A stretch of DNA of 64,000 nt from Rhizobium indicum. GTDB lineage: Bacteria > Pseudomonadota > Alphaproteobacteria > Rhizobiales > Rhizobiaceae. The position numbers and the translations under genes were made by a program. The stretch lies in the NCBI RefSeq assembly GCF_005862305.2, contig NZ_CP054021.1, positions 434,001-498,000 on the forward strand, written 5' to 3'. Below are positions 1 through 11,686 of the stretch, piece by piece (the stretch's first letter is position 1; every line of letters begins with the position of its first letter). The notes beneath the pieces were generated by a model. That model saw nothing but the letters and a program-made list of their open reading frames with translations. It did no database searches and was not told the origin of the DNA.

Positions 1-1
1 G

Positions 2-180
2 CCTATCGAAAAGGCGGTGCCCGAAGTAGCCTCGATCTTTCGCGCGCCCGCCATGTTCCGTTGGCCCGGCAAGGTGCCTCCCTGCAGTCTGCAAAGCGGA
101 TCATGACCGGCCTCGAATGGTTCCCCACATTCGTGGCCGCCGCCGGCGATCCCAACATCATTCATGAGCTTAACCTCAAT
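2..180 (+). pseudogene. Arylsulfatase remnant, frameshifted
   Basis: A decayed piece of an arylsulfatase gene cut by the window edge. Frame 2 reads FRAPAMFRWPGKVP and then hits a stop near base 105. Frame 1 then carries MTGLEWFPTFVAAAGDPNI from base 103. The two pieces together match, in order, the FRAPAMVRWPGHVP and LMSGLDWFPTLAAAAG stretch of the intact sulfatase at 18734-20392, so a frameshift has broken the reading frame. Similarity fades after about base 165-180. The upstream part lies outside the window, so I cannot say how much of the gene survives. Homology is seen directly by comparison within the window; loss of function is inferred from the frameshift. Confidence 0.75.
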
Positions 181-257
181 GCGTCGTCTCCGAAACCACG
201 GCACGTCAAGGAACCGCTGGCGACCGCCAAGGTTTAGCCTCGAGACCATCAGCGCAG

Positions 258-362
258 ATGAGTTCAATGGAAAACGCAACGAAAGACTTGGGCGAACAAC
301 GTCGACGGCTCGATGGCCGTCGCGTCGCGGCAATCGACGACTACCTTGGGAATTCAGCATGA
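258..362 (+). CDS. Possible 34-aa ORF overlapping the cupin start
   Basis: A short reading frame begins MSSMENATKDLGEQ and ends ...DDYLGNSA, with its TGA overlapping the ATG of the cupin gene (ATGA arrangement at 359-362). The overlap is the kind used for translational coupling, and the charged EQRRRLDGRRVAAIDD stretch looks protein-like. I do not recognise a family. It may equally be the tail of a decayed gene next to the sulfatase remnant, or chance. Confidence 0.25.
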   Translation: MSSMENATKDLGEQRRRLDGRRVAAIDDYLGNSA

Positions 363-847
363 ACATCGAGACGATAATTTTCGGGCCGAGCGACTGGGTC
401 CCGAACAACCCGCATCTTCCTGTATTGCTTTACAGAGGGCTGTTTGCCGACGGCGGACCGACCGATTTCGAACGTCGCTTCGCAGCAAACGGTTGGACAG
501 GCATCTGGACAAACGGTGTCTTCGATTATCAGCACTACCATTCCGGTGCCCATGAAGTGCTGGGAATTGCACTTGGTAGCGCCAAGCTGCTGATTGGTGG
601 TCCCGGCGGTCAAGCAATAGCGGTGGCGGCCGGAGACTGTCTGGTGCTTCCAGCCGGGACAGGGCATCAGAATCTCGGCTGCACGTCGAACTTCCAGGTC
701 ATCGGCGCTTATCCTAAGGGACAGCATGCCGACATTCAGACTTCGGCTGCTTCTAGCGAAACGCTGACGAAAATCTCGTCAGTACCCTTACCCCACACCG
801 ATCCCGTTCAAGGACCATCGGGATTTCTCATCGAGAAATGGCGGTAG
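359..847 (+). CDS. Cupin-domain protein (YjlB-like)
   Basis: A 162-residue single-domain cupin, probably cytoplasmic since no signal peptide is visible. The start at 359 (MNIETIIFG) is chosen because recognisable protein begins there; the longer frame upstream is arginine-rich and runs over the sulfatase remnant. The first cupin motif is seen in DYQHYHSGAHEVLGI, with metal-ligand-type histidines and a glutamate, and the second in AAGDCLVLPAGTGHQNLG. The FGPSDWVPNNPHLPVLLY opening is typical of the YjlB-type cupins. The substrate of these proteins is not established; many cupins are small-molecule isomerases, dioxygenases or sensors. It lies just upstream of an MBL-fold hydrolase on the same strand, but 209 bases separate them. 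Confidence 0.75.
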   Translation: MNIETIIFGPSDWVPNNPHLPVLLYRGLFADGGPTDFERRFAANGWTGIWTNGVFDYQHYHSGAHEVLGIALGSAKLLIGGPGGQAIAVAAGDCLVLPAGTGHQNLGCTSNFQVIGAYPKGQHADIQTSAASSETLTKISSVPLPHTDPVQGPSGFLIEKWR

Positions 848-1056
848 CAGGGCTTGCCGTGTTCGCCAATCTGATCGACGCCGCCGCCATCAGCACCACG
901 CCGGCAGCAAAAAGCGAGGCCTGCACCTATGCCGAGGTATGGCTCGGCCTGTCCCTCGACCCACTCGCCCTTATCCCTCGACCCAATCGATCGCAAACAC
1001 GCCTCCATGTAGCGTCGTCGATGCCGCGCATAGGCGGCGGTCAGAAGGAGACAGAC

Positions 1057-1992
1057 ATGAGCCTCGAGACAAGCATGAGCCAGGAAAACACATTTCACCC
1101 CGGTAGACCCCCGCTCGACGAGTTGGTTCCGTCGCGCTATGCGCTGAATATCGGCGAGATTGAGGTGCTGGTGGTCAGCGATGGAGTGCTACCGCTCCCA
1201 ACCGCGATGCTGGGACACAACATCGATCCCGCCGTCCGAGCGGCCTGGCTGAAAGACATGTTCCTGCCGCCGGACGCTTTGGATTGGGCGCTGAACGTGG
1301 TCGTGGTGCGCAGCGGCGACCAGACCATGCTCCTCGACGCCGGGCTGGGGCTCGACCCGGACTTGCACCTGCCGAAGGCCGGGCAGCTGATCAAGCGACT
1401 GGAGGCCGCCGGCATCGATCTTGCGTCGGTGACCGACGTGGTGCTGACCCACATGCATATGGACCACATTGGCGGGCTGCTCGTCGACGGGGTGAAGGAC
1501 CAGCTGCGTCCGGACCTGCGGATCCACGTGGCGGCCGCCGAGGTCAAGTTCTGGGAGGCGCCCGATTTCTCCCGGGTCTCCATGCCGCCGGGCTTCCCGG
1601 ACGCGCTTCGGGCGACCGCTAAGCGGTTCGCCAAAGAGTATCGCAGCCATTTCAGGTTGTTCGATGACGAGTACGAGGTGGCGCCGGGCGTGGTCGTCCA
1701 TCGCACCGGCGGCCACACCCCCGGGCACAGCGTGATCCGCCTGGCGTCCGGCGGCGACCGGCTGATGTTTGCCGGCGACGCCGTGTTCGCGGTGGGGTTT
1801 GAGCACCCCGACTGGTTCAACGGCTTCGAACATGACCCCGAGGAGGCGGCGCGCGTTCGGATCCGTCTTTTGCGGGAGCTGGCGGAGACCGGCGAGCAGC
1901 TGGTGGCCACTCACCTGCCGTTCCCGTCCGTCGGCCGGGTGGCGGTCGACGGCGATGCCTTTCGTTGGGTGGCGGCCTTCTGGGACTATTAA
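1057..1992 (+). CDS. MBL-fold metallo-hydrolase
   Basis: A 311-residue metallo-beta-lactamase-fold hydrolase. The zinc motif HxHxDH is at residues 132-137 (THMHMDHIGG), with further ligand-type residues in GGHTPGHS and the GDAVF aspartate downstream. The start at 1057 is preceded by AGAAGGAGA, a good ribosome-binding site; the frame remains open upstream to 838 but that segment looks non-coding. The organisation resembles the subgroup containing AHL lactonases and methyl parathion hydrolase-like enzymes, so lactone or ester hydrolysis is plausible, but the substrate cannot be read from the sequence. There is no signal peptide. The 209-bp stretch before it (848-1056) holds nothing I recognise. 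Confidence 0.85.
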   Translation: MSLETSMSQENTFHPGRPPLDELVPSRYALNIGEIEVLVVSDGVLPLPTAMLGHNIDPAVRAAWLKDMFLPPDALDWALNVVVVRSGDQTMLLDAGLGLDPDLHLPKAGQLIKRLEAAGIDLASVTDVVLTHMHMDHIGGLLVDGVKDQLRPDLRIHVAAAEVKFWEAPDFSRVSMPPGFPDALRATAKRFAKEYRSHFRLFDDEYEVAPGVVVHRTGGHTPGHSVIRLASGGDRLMFAGDAVFAVGFEHPDWFNGFEHDPEEAARVRIRLLRELAETGEQLVATHLPFPSVGRVAVDGDAFRWVAAFWDY

Positions 1993-2062
1993 TCGCTTGT
2001 TGGGGGTCGTAGAGCGTGTGCTCATCGCGTGAATGAGTCCACGCTCTACTGGTTTGTTTTTT

Positions 2063-2165
2063 GAGCAATTCCGAACGCTAAACCACTACACATTTTCACT
2101 CGGAATTGCTCTTGTTTCTGTGCAATTCCGGACGAAAACCGCTACACACTTTTGCTGGAATTGCT
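2063..2165. repeat. Two tandem rhizobial intergenic palindromes
   Basis: Two related units of 46-49 bp lie side by side at 2063-2111 and 2120-2165. Each starts with GCAATTCCG or GCAATTCCGG and ends with the inverse GGAATTGC, and both contain an ACC(A/G)CTACACA core, so each can fold as a hairpin. The arrangement is like short palindromic elements scattered between genes in Rhizobium. Together with flanking unique sequence they fill the 221-bp gap between the MBL hydrolase and the AEC transporter. Confidence 0.7.
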
Positions 2166-2213
2166 TAAGTCAGATCCTGACCCGCCCATCATCCCCGCGC
2201 CCTGGAAGACCTC

Positions 2214-3176
2214 TTGGCCGATATTGTCAGCCTGCTATTGCCGTTCTTCGGCCTGATCCTGATCGGTTACATCGCCGCCAAGGCGACGAAGCAGCCGGCC
2301 GAAGCGCTCGGCTGGCTGAATACCTTCATCATCTATGCCGCCCTGCCCGCTCTGTTCTTCAAGCTCGTCTCGCGTACGCCGATCGAGGAGCTGACGCGGG
2401 TCGATTTCATCGTCACCGATATCGCGGCGACCTATGCGGTCTTCATCCTGCTTTTCGTCATCGGCCGCGTCGTGCGCGGCAATTCGCTGGCCGATTGCAC
2501 CATCCAGTCCTTTGCCGGCGCCTATGGCAATATCGGATATATGGGGCCGGGCTTGGCACTCTTGGCGCTCGGCGAAGGCGCGGCCGTGCCGGTGGCGCTG
2601 ATCATCTGCTTCGAGAACGCGCTGCATTTCATCGTGGCGCCGGCGCTGATGGCCGCGGCCGGCGACGACAAGCGTTCAACAGGCCAACTCGCCGCCGATA
2701 TCGTGCGGAAGGTCGCGCTGCATCCCTTCATCCTGTCGACGGCGCTGGGCTTTGCTGTGGCCGCCTTGCACATCGACCAGCCGACGGCGTTTCAGCGCTT
2801 GGTCGACTATCTCGCCCAGGCGGCAGCTCCCTGCGCGCTCTTTGCCATGGGCGTGACGCTGGCGCTCCGGCCGCTGAAACGGATCCCGGCTGAGATCTCC
2901 TATATCGTGCCGGCGAAGCTGATCCTGCATCCGATCGCGGTTTTCATTGCGCTGACAGCGGTTGGTGGTTTCGAGCCGGTCTGGATCCAGGCGGCCGTGC
3001 TGCTTGCCTCACTGCCGACGGCGACCAATGTCTTCGTCATCGGCCAGCAATATGGCGTCTGGCAGGAGCGTGCCTCGGCGACGATCCTGATCACCACCGT
3101 GTTTTCGGTGGTGACTGTCTCGCTCTGGCTGATCGTGATCCGATCAGGCCTTCTTCCGCTTCAGCTTTTCCCGTAG
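2214..3176 (+). CDS. AEC family transporter
   Basis: A 320-residue inner-membrane protein of the auxin efflux carrier (AEC/PIN-like) family, with about ten hydrophobic segments in the usual 5+5 arrangement. The opening LLLPFFGLILIGYIAAK, the FIIYAALPALFFKLV segment and the C-terminal SLPTATNVFVIGQQYG are characteristic. The start is a TTG at 2214 preceded by GGAAGA. Family members export organic anions or malonate-like acids; the substrate here is unknown. The gene converges on the UbiH-like gene and the two coding regions overlap by 33 bp at their 3' ends. Confidence 0.85.
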   Translation: MADIVSLLLPFFGLILIGYIAAKATKQPAEALGWLNTFIIYAALPALFFKLVSRTPIEELTRVDFIVTDIAATYAVFILLFVIGRVVRGNSLADCTIQSFAGAYGNIGYMGPGLALLALGEGAAVPVALIICFENALHFIVAPALMAAAGDDKRSTGQLAADIVRKVALHPFILSTALGFAVAALHIDQPTAFQRLVDYLAQAAAPCALFAMGVTLALRPLKRIPAEISYIVPAKLILHPIAVFIALTAVGGFEPVWIQAAVLLASLPTATNVFVIGQQYGVWQERASATILITTVFSVVTVSLWLIVIRSGLLPLQLFP

Positions 3177-4355
3177 CGCATCCGGAATATCGCGAAAGCC
3201 GCGGCCGGGCTCGATGCCCTCGCGCATGACGATGTTGCGCAGCGGGTGTATGGACGAGAGGATATGCAGGCCGGCGGCCCGCAGCATCTGGACGGGCAGG
3301 AAATCCGAAAGCAGCGAGCGGTTGAGGATATCGACGCTTGCCGTGCGCGTCATGATGTCGGCGCGGCGCCTGCGGTCGAAGCTTTCGCCGGCATCGGCCG
3401 GCACCGGCAATTCCGCCCTGTCGCACAGGATATCGGCAAGCGCCATGATATCGCGCAGGCTGAGGTTCAGCCCCTGCGCCCCGATCGGCGGGAAGACATG
3501 GGCGGCCTCGCCGATCAGCGCGATCCGTCCCTTGCCGAAACGATGCGCCATCATGCCGGAGAGCGGCCAGACCTGGACGCCCTCTTCGACATCAACCTTG
3601 CCGAGCATGGATTGCATGCGCGCCTCGACAAGGGCGCTGAGATCGGCAAGCGGCAATTCCATCCGGCTCGCCGCCTCGGCCGGATCCTGCACCCAGACCA
3701 GGCTGGAGCGGCTTCCCGGCAGCGGAACCTGGGTGAAGGGGCCATGTTTGGTGTGGAATTCGGTCGAGATATTCTGGTGCGGCAGCGAATGGGCGAAATT
3801 CAGCACCATGGCCGATTGCGGATAGGACCAGTTGCGCACGGTGATGCCTGAGGTCTCGCGCAGCTTCGAGCCGCGGCCATCGGCGCCGACGGCAAAATCA
3901 GCCGACAGCGTCTCGCCGCCGGCAAGCGTGATCGAGACGGCCTCGACCGATACTTCGATCGATTCGGCCATATCGGTGAAGCGGGTAATATTGCCCTCGC
4001 CGGCCGCGGCCTCTTCGAGAATGCCGGTCAACGCCTTGTTGGGGAAATTGTAGCCAAAGGCATCGAGGCCGACCTCGGCCGCACGGAAAGTCGTGGTCGG
4101 GGCGCGCAGCAGCCGATCGGTACCGTCGACGATGCGCATGCTGGTGAGAGGGGCTGCTGCGGGGCGGAGCTTTTCCCAGAGCGCCAGGCGGTCGAGGAAG
4201 CGGATCGATTGATCCATCAGCGCCGTGGTGCGCCGATCCTCCTTCGGAGCGAGGGGTGCCACCAGCGCGACATTGCGACCGCCGCGCGCCAGCGCGATTG
4301 CGGCGATCATGCCGGCGAGACCGCCACCGATCACCGCCACTTCGAATCTCTTCAT
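3144..4355 (-). CDS. UbiH/UbiF-type FAD hydroxylase
   Basis: A 403-residue FAD-dependent aromatic hydroxylase. The N-terminal Rossmann motif GGGLAG (residues 10-15), the GADGRGSKLR motif in the middle and the FAD-ribityl motif GRIALIGEAAHVFPPIG near residue 280 are all present and in order. Family members hydroxylate the ubiquinone ring. It is the last gene on the strand of the cysG-cysI operon, 38 bp after the DUF934 gene, so it may be cotranscribed with it, although its role need not be related. Which ring position is hydroxylated cannot be told from sequence. Confidence 0.85.
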   Translation of the reverse strand: MKRFEVAVIGGGLAGMIAAIALARGGRNVALVAPLAPKEDRRTTALMDQSIRFLDRLALWEKLRPAAAPLTSMRIVDGTDRLLRAPTTTFRAAEVGLDAFGYNFPNKALTGILEEAAAGEGNITRFTDMAESIEVSVEAVSITLAGGETLSADFAVGADGRGSKLRETSGITVRNWSYPQSAMVLNFAHSLPHQNISTEFHTKHGPFTQVPLPGSRSSLVWVQDPAEAASRMELPLADLSALVEARMQSMLGKVDVEEGVQVWPLSGMMAHRFGKGRIALIGEAAHVFPPIGAQGLNLSLRDIMALADILCDRAELPVPADAGESFDRRRRADIMTRTASVDILNRSLLSDFLPVQMLRAAGLHILSSIHPLRNIVMREGIEPGRGFRDIPDALREKLKRKKA

Positions 4356-4393
4356 GCTACCGTTCCGTCAAGGTAAAACGGCTGACCAGCCGC

Positions 4394-4909
4394 TTATGCG
4401 GCCGGCTTCGCCTGACGGCGCCAACTATAGCCCTTGCCGGCGTCGGCGTCACGCACCGCCGGCTGATAATGATGGGGAATGGCGGGAAGACGGTTTTCGG
4501 AAAGCCGCTTCAGCGCCGTGGCGTTGGTGACGGAAAAGCTGTCGATGCCGACGCGCAGCATCAGCGGCACCTGATCGATCAGCACGTCGCCGACGGCACG
4601 CAGCTCATTGATGTAGCCGAGGCGCTGGCGGAGCAGCGAGGCATGGCTGAAGGCGCGGCCGTCGTTGAAAGCCGGAAAGGCGACAGCGACAATTTCGAGG
4701 CGATCGAGATAGGGCTCCAGCCGGCGCACGTCGTCGGCCGGCTTGATCAGCACGCCGAGGCCGCCATCGTTGCTTTCGTCGGCCCTGGCGATCAATTCGT
4801 CGAGACCGAGCAGCGGCTTCTGCTCCTCGGTCGCCTTCACCTCGTCGGTTTCGATCACCCAGGGATCGTTTTCGACAAAACCGGTTTCTCTCCAGATCTT
4901 CGTCATCAT
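4394..4909 (-). CDS. DUF934 protein, sulfite reduction partner
   Basis: A 171-residue DUF934 protein. It begins MMTKIWRETGF and contains the family's FPAFNDGRAFSHASLLRQR and AVGDVLIDQ stretches. Genes of this family nearly always follow cysI in bacteria that lack a classical CysJ flavoprotein, and it does so here with a 7-bp gap. The family is assumed to help supply electrons to or assemble the sulfite reductase; this is inference from context. No membrane segment is visible. Confidence 0.85.
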   Translation of the reverse strand: MMTKIWRETGFVENDPWVIETDEVKATEEQKPLLGLDELIARADESNDGGLGVLIKPADDVRRLEPYLDRLEIVAVAFPAFNDGRAFSHASLLRQRLGYINELRAVGDVLIDQVPLMLRVGIDSFSVTNATALKRLSENRLPAIPHHYQPAVRDADAGKGYSWRRQAKPAA

Positions 4910-4916
4910 CCCCTCC

Positions 4917-6587
<1,671 letters not shown>

Positions 6588-6595
6588 CGTCTTCC

Positions 6596-6910
6596 TCAGA
6601 CTGCAATGAATTCGGGATCGGCAGGAGCGTAGCCCGGGGCATATTCCATGGTCGGGCCTTGTGCGCGGATGCGCTCACGAAGGCGAAGCGGCCAGAGAAT
6701 GCCGTTGGTTTCCTGAACGTCGACGACGGCGACGTCAACGACCTCGTTGTCGGCATAGGATTTCTTGCCGATCGCCTCCAGCGCCGCAACGGCCTCGGCA
6801 TGACGGGCAACGAGCGCCTCCTGCAACGACGTGGACCACTTGCCGTTCGCATCCAGCCAGACGGCAATGCCGTCCGTCAGCCGGTTGGCGGTCAGAACCT
6901 TGTCACCCAT
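6596..6910 (-). CDS. DUF2849 protein
   Basis: A 104-residue soluble protein of the DUF2849 family, starting MGDKVLTANRLTDG and ending in a PGYAPADPEF stretch. The family is found almost only between cysG and cysI in alphaproteobacteria, as here (gaps of 2 and 8 bp). Its biochemical role is unknown; an accessory role in sulfite reduction is inferred only from the conserved position. No cysteines or metal motifs are visible. Confidence 0.85.
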   Translation of the reverse strand: MGDKVLTANRLTDGIAVWLDANGKWSTSLQEALVARHAEAVAALEAIGKKSYADNEVVDVAVVDVQETNGILWPLRLRERIRAQGPTMEYAPGYAPADPEFIAV

Positions 6911-6912
6911 AT

Positions 6913-8352
<1,440 letters not shown>

Positions 8353-8380
8353 CAATCCACTTCGAGGTTGCCGGAATATG

Positions 8381-8397
8381 CCCTTGATCGACAAGGG
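8381..8397. promoter_or_regulatory. Palindrome upstream of cysG
   Basis: CCCTTGATCGACAAGGG, a 6-bp inverted repeat with a 5-base centre, lies 29 bp upstream of the cysG start within the 266-bp divergent gap before the deaminase gene. The position would suit an operator or a leader hairpin for the sulfite-reduction operon. No regulator is identified and a chance palindrome cannot be excluded. Confidence 0.3.
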
Positions 8398-8618
8398 ATT
8401 GAAGGAACAGAAATTCGAAAGCCCAAGCAAGCAGGTATTCTTTTGCTCGTGCTGTCAGTGATTTGAGAAAAGTCACCCGTGCGGCCAAAAAGCCGCATAT
8501 TCCCCAGCCCGCTTGCTGCGGTGCAGTATAAAGCCTGTGACAAAAGACGTCCACCGGTGCTTGACGCATTTCACTCGCGCCGCCAAGGCGATAGACTGAG
8601 GAAAACTGGAGTGTCCTC

Positions 8619-9206
8619 ATGCCTGATAAGACCATTGCCTCCCGCCTGCTTCAGGTCATGGAAGACGATATCCTGCCGCTGACGGAGCGTGGCGTTTCGC
8701 TTGGCAACAAGGTGTTCGGTGCGGCGATCTTAAGGAAATCCGATCTTTCGCTCGTCGTCGCCGAGACCAATAACGAGCTGGAAAATCCGCTCTGGCACGG
8801 CGAAGTGCATACGCTGAAGCGTTTCTACGAGCTTGGCGACAAGCCGCCGACCAAGGATCTGATCTTCCTGTCGACGCACGAACCCTGCACCATGTGCATG
8901 TCGGCGATCACCTGGGCCGGCTTCGACAATTTCTACTATTTTTTCAGCCATGAGGATTCGCGCGACGCCTTCGCCATTCCGCACGACCTGAAGATCCTGA
9001 AGGAGGTCTTCGGGCTTGAACCCGGCGGCTACCGCAGGCAAAACGCCTTCTGGAACAGCTTTGCCATCGCCGATCTTGTCGAGACCGAAGAGGCTCAGCT
9101 GAAGACCGCGCTGAAGACGCAGACCGCCGGCATCAAGGCGCGCTACGACGCGCTGTCGTCCAGCTACCAATCGTCGAAGAGCGCCAACGATATTCCCCTG
9201 AATTGA
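8619..9206 (+). CDS. Cytidine/deoxycytidylate deaminase-family protein
   Basis: A 195-residue zinc-dependent nucleoside deaminase-like protein. The catalytic HxE motif is seen in LWHGEVHTLKRF and the two zinc cysteines in HEPCTMCMSAI (PCxxC). The fold therefore resembles CMP/dCMP or guanine deaminases. The substrate is unknown; the tail after residue 120 (YYFFSHEDSRDAF onward) differs from the well-studied members. It stands alone, divergent from cysG and 49 bp ahead of mazG, so it may share a transcript with mazG, which would fit nucleotide-pool housekeeping. Confidence 0.8.
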   Translation: MPDKTIASRLLQVMEDDILPLTERGVSLGNKVFGAAILRKSDLSLVVAETNNELENPLWHGEVHTLKRFYELGDKPPTKDLIFLSTHEPCTMCMSAITWAGFDNFYYFFSHEDSRDAFAIPHDLKILKEVFGLEPGGYRRQNAFWNSFAIADLVETEEAQLKTALKTQTAGIKARYDALSSSYQSSKSANDIPLN

Positions 9207-9255
9207 GGGCCGCTGAACTGGCCCACCGAACTGAAGCCCGCTGAACCGAGGCAAC

Positions 9256-10101
9256 ATGGAACCTTCCAAAGACATTTCGCGGCTGATCGAGATCATGGCG
9301 GCGCTGCGCCATCCCGAAACCGGCTGCCCCTGGGACATCGTGCAGAACTTCGAGACGATCAAGCCCTATACGATCGAGGAGGCCTATGAGGTCTCCGATG
9401 CGATCGAGCGCGGCGATATGGACGATCTCTGCGACGAGCTGGGCGACCTGCTGCTGCAGGTGGTCTTTCACGCCCGCATGGCCGAGGAGGCCGGCGAATT
9501 TTCCTTCGGCGACGTGGTCAACGCCATCACCGCCAAGATGATCCGCCGCCACCCGCACGTCTTTGCCCGCTCGGCGGCGGATACACCGGACGCGGTGAAG
9601 ATACAATGGGACGAGATCAAGCAGGCGGAGAAACGCGAGCGCGCCGAGCGGCGGTCACGGCGCGGCATCACCGAGGACTTCAACAGCGGCTTCCTCGGCT
9701 CCGTGCAGCGCAGCTTCCCGGCCTTGACGGAAGCCCTGAAGCTGCAGGAACGCGCAGCCAAGGTCGGCTTCGATTGGTCAGCGCCGGAGCCGATCCTCGA
9801 CAAGATCGAGGAGGAGATCGGCGAATTGCGGGCAGCCCTTCGCGAAGGCGATCAGGCAAAGGTCAGCGACGAACTCGGCGACCTGATCTTCGCGGTCGTT
9901 AATATCGGCCGGCATGTCAAGGCGGATCCGGAACAGGCAGTGCGCGGTACGAATATGAAATTCCGTCGTCGGTTCAGCCATATAGAACAGGTTCTTGAAG
10001 CAGAAGGCGAGACGCTGAAAGACGCGACGCTGGAGCGGATGGAGGAAATCTGGCAGGCGGCGAAGGCGATCGAGCGGGCTGTGACGTCGGGGGCTGAGTG
10101 A
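9256..10101 (+). CDS. mazG: Nucleoside triphosphate pyrophosphohydrolase MazG
   Basis: A 281-residue tandem-domain MazG that hydrolyses NTPs and dNTPs to the monophosphate and pyrophosphate, cleaning the nucleotide pool. The first domain has the family opening HPETGCPWDIVQNFETI and the metal-binding EExxE...ExxD pattern (IEEAYEVSDAI, DELGDLLLQVVFHARMA). The second domain repeats it (IEEEIGELRAAL, DELGDLIFAVVNIGRH). Length and both acidic motifs are intact. Confidence 0.92.
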   Translation: MEPSKDISRLIEIMAALRHPETGCPWDIVQNFETIKPYTIEEAYEVSDAIERGDMDDLCDELGDLLLQVVFHARMAEEAGEFSFGDVVNAITAKMIRRHPHVFARSAADTPDAVKIQWDEIKQAEKRERAERRSRRGITEDFNSGFLGSVQRSFPALTEALKLQERAAKVGFDWSAPEPILDKIEEEIGELRAALREGDQAKVSDELGDLIFAVVNIGRHVKADPEQAVRGTNMKFRRRFSHIEQVLEAEGETLKDATLERMEEIWQAAKAIERAVTSGAE

Positions 10102-10132
10102 GTTATCGCCTGTCCGGTTCGTGCAGATGGCT

Positions 10133-10270
10133 GCCCCTCACCCTAACCCTCTCCCCGTAAACGGGTAGAGGGGACGTGCCCATACCAGAAATGCGCGGGA
10201 GCCGAGACATTGCGGCTTGTCCCTTCGCCCCGTTTACGGGGAGAAGGTGGCGGCAGCCGGATGAGGGGCT
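10133..10270. repeat. Rhizobial intergenic repeat with inverted arms
   Basis: The element begins GCCCCTCACCCTAACC and ends with the inverse-type GCCGGATGAGGGGC. Its inner arms are CCCCGTAAACGGG and CCCGTTTACGGGG. This large imperfect palindrome is a familiar dispersed intergenic element of rhizobia. It fills the gap between the convergent mazG and hflX genes, where it could also act in 3'-end formation of their transcripts. Confidence 0.75.
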
Positions 10271-10283
10271 GGTCTCGCCGACC

Positions 10284-11609
10284 TTACCGCTCCCAATCTT
10301 CCTTTGAAGACTTCTGGCCATTGCCGATGCGGCGCTCGAGTTCGGTCGCCTCGGTTTCGGACAGGCGCAGATCGAGGGTGATCGTGCCGTCTTCATTGTC
10401 CTCACGGCCGTCGACGATCGCGTGATCGTAAAGCCAGGGCAGCAGCGCCAGCTTGTCGACCGGAAGGCGGATCGTCGCCACGGTCATTACGCCGGACAGC
10501 CTGCGGCTGATCTCTTCCATCAGCGTATCGACGCCCTCGCCGCTGACGGCGGAAACCGCCACCACGTTGCTGGCGCCGGCCGATTTCTGCACCATGGTGT
10601 CGTGCACCTCGGGCTCCAGCCGGTCGATCTTGTTCCAGACCTCGATCAGACGCTTTTCGGCTTCGGCCTCGTCGATGCCGAGATCGTTCAGGATGCGCAT
10701 CACGTCGGAGCTCTGCGCCTGGTTGTCGGCATCGGACATATCGCGGACATGCAGGATGAGATCGGCTTCCAGCACCTCTTCCAGCGTCGCCCGGAAGGCG
10801 GCGACCAGATGGGTCGGCAGGTCGGAGATGAAGCCGACGGTGTCGGACAGGATGACGGTGCGGCCGTGCGGCAGTTTCATGCGCCGAAGCGTCGGGTCGA
10901 GCGTGGCAAAGAGCATGTCTTCAGCCAGCACGCCGGCGCCGGTGATACGGTTGAACAGCGTCGACTTGCCGGCATTGGTGTAGCCGACCAGCGCCACGAT
11001 CGGATGCGGCACCTTGCGGCGCTTGGCGCGGTGGAGCTGGCGGGTGCGCACGACCTGCTCCAGCTCGCGTTCAAGCTTGATGATGCGGTCCTGCAGCATC
11101 CGCCGGTCGGCTTCGATCTGGGTTTCGCCGGGGCCGCCCATGAAGCCGCCGCCGCCGCGCTGGCGTTCAAGGTGGGTCCAGCTTCGCACCAGACGGCCCT
11201 TCTGATAATTCAGATGGGCGAGATCGACCTGCAGCGTGCCTTCCTTGGTGGAGGCGCGGCGGCCGAAGATTTCGAGGATGAGGCCCGTCCGGTCGATGAC
11301 CTTGGCGTTCCATACCTTTTCGAGGTTGCGCTGCTGCACCGGCGTCAACGGATGATCGACGATGACGAGCCCGGAATCGCGCTCGTCGAGCAGCGCCTTG
11401 ATCTCCTCGATCTTGCCGGTGCCGAGCAGTGTGGCCGGTCTCGGATCGTTGACCGGGACGATAGAGCCGTTGACGACATCGAGGTCGATCGCCTGGGCAA
11501 GGCCCGTCGCCTCTTCGAGCCGGCTTTCCGGTGTGCGGGTCGAGGCCGATTCGCCCTGGCCGCCGCGACTGCGCGATTTCAGAACCGGCACGACGACAGT
11601 CGCGCGCAT
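10284..11609 (-). CDS. hflX: GTPase HflX
   Basis: A 441-residue ribosome-associated GTPase. The HflX N-terminal domain (PRPATLLGTGKIEEIKALL) is followed by a glycine-rich linker (RQRGGGGFMGGPGETQIE) and the GTPase domain with G1 GYTNAGKSTLFN, G3 DTVGFI and G4 NKID. HflX splits or rescues stalled ribosomes under stress. It lies downstream of hfq on the same strand with a gap of 77 bp, the usual hfq-hflX order. Confidence 0.93.
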   Translation of the reverse strand: MRATVVVPVLKSRSRGGQGESASTRTPESRLEEATGLAQAIDLDVVNGSIVPVNDPRPATLLGTGKIEEIKALLDERDSGLVIVDHPLTPVQQRNLEKVWNAKVIDRTGLILEIFGRRASTKEGTLQVDLAHLNYQKGRLVRSWTHLERQRGGGGFMGGPGETQIEADRRMLQDRIIKLERELEQVVRTRQLHRAKRRKVPHPIVALVGYTNAGKSTLFNRITGAGVLAEDMLFATLDPTLRRMKLPHGRTVILSDTVGFISDLPTHLVAAFRATLEEVLEADLILHVRDMSDADNQAQSSDVMRILNDLGIDEAEAEKRLIEVWNKIDRLEPEVHDTMVQKSAGASNVVAVSAVSGEGVDTLMEEISRRLSGVMTVATIRLPVDKLALLPWLYDHAIVDGREDNEDGTITLDLRLSETEATELERRIGNGQKSSKEDWER

Positions 11610-11686
11610 GTCGTCCCTGTGCTTGGCGGCCTCAGGGATGATCGAATCGTTCTTGGTATCGCGTGTCGAAATGACGGCTGATCCTG

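Noticed and set aside
838..1056. N-terminal extension of the MBL hydrolase frame
   Set aside because: The extension overlaps the cupin gene end and does not look like the family; a strong ribosome-binding site precedes the ATG at 1057.
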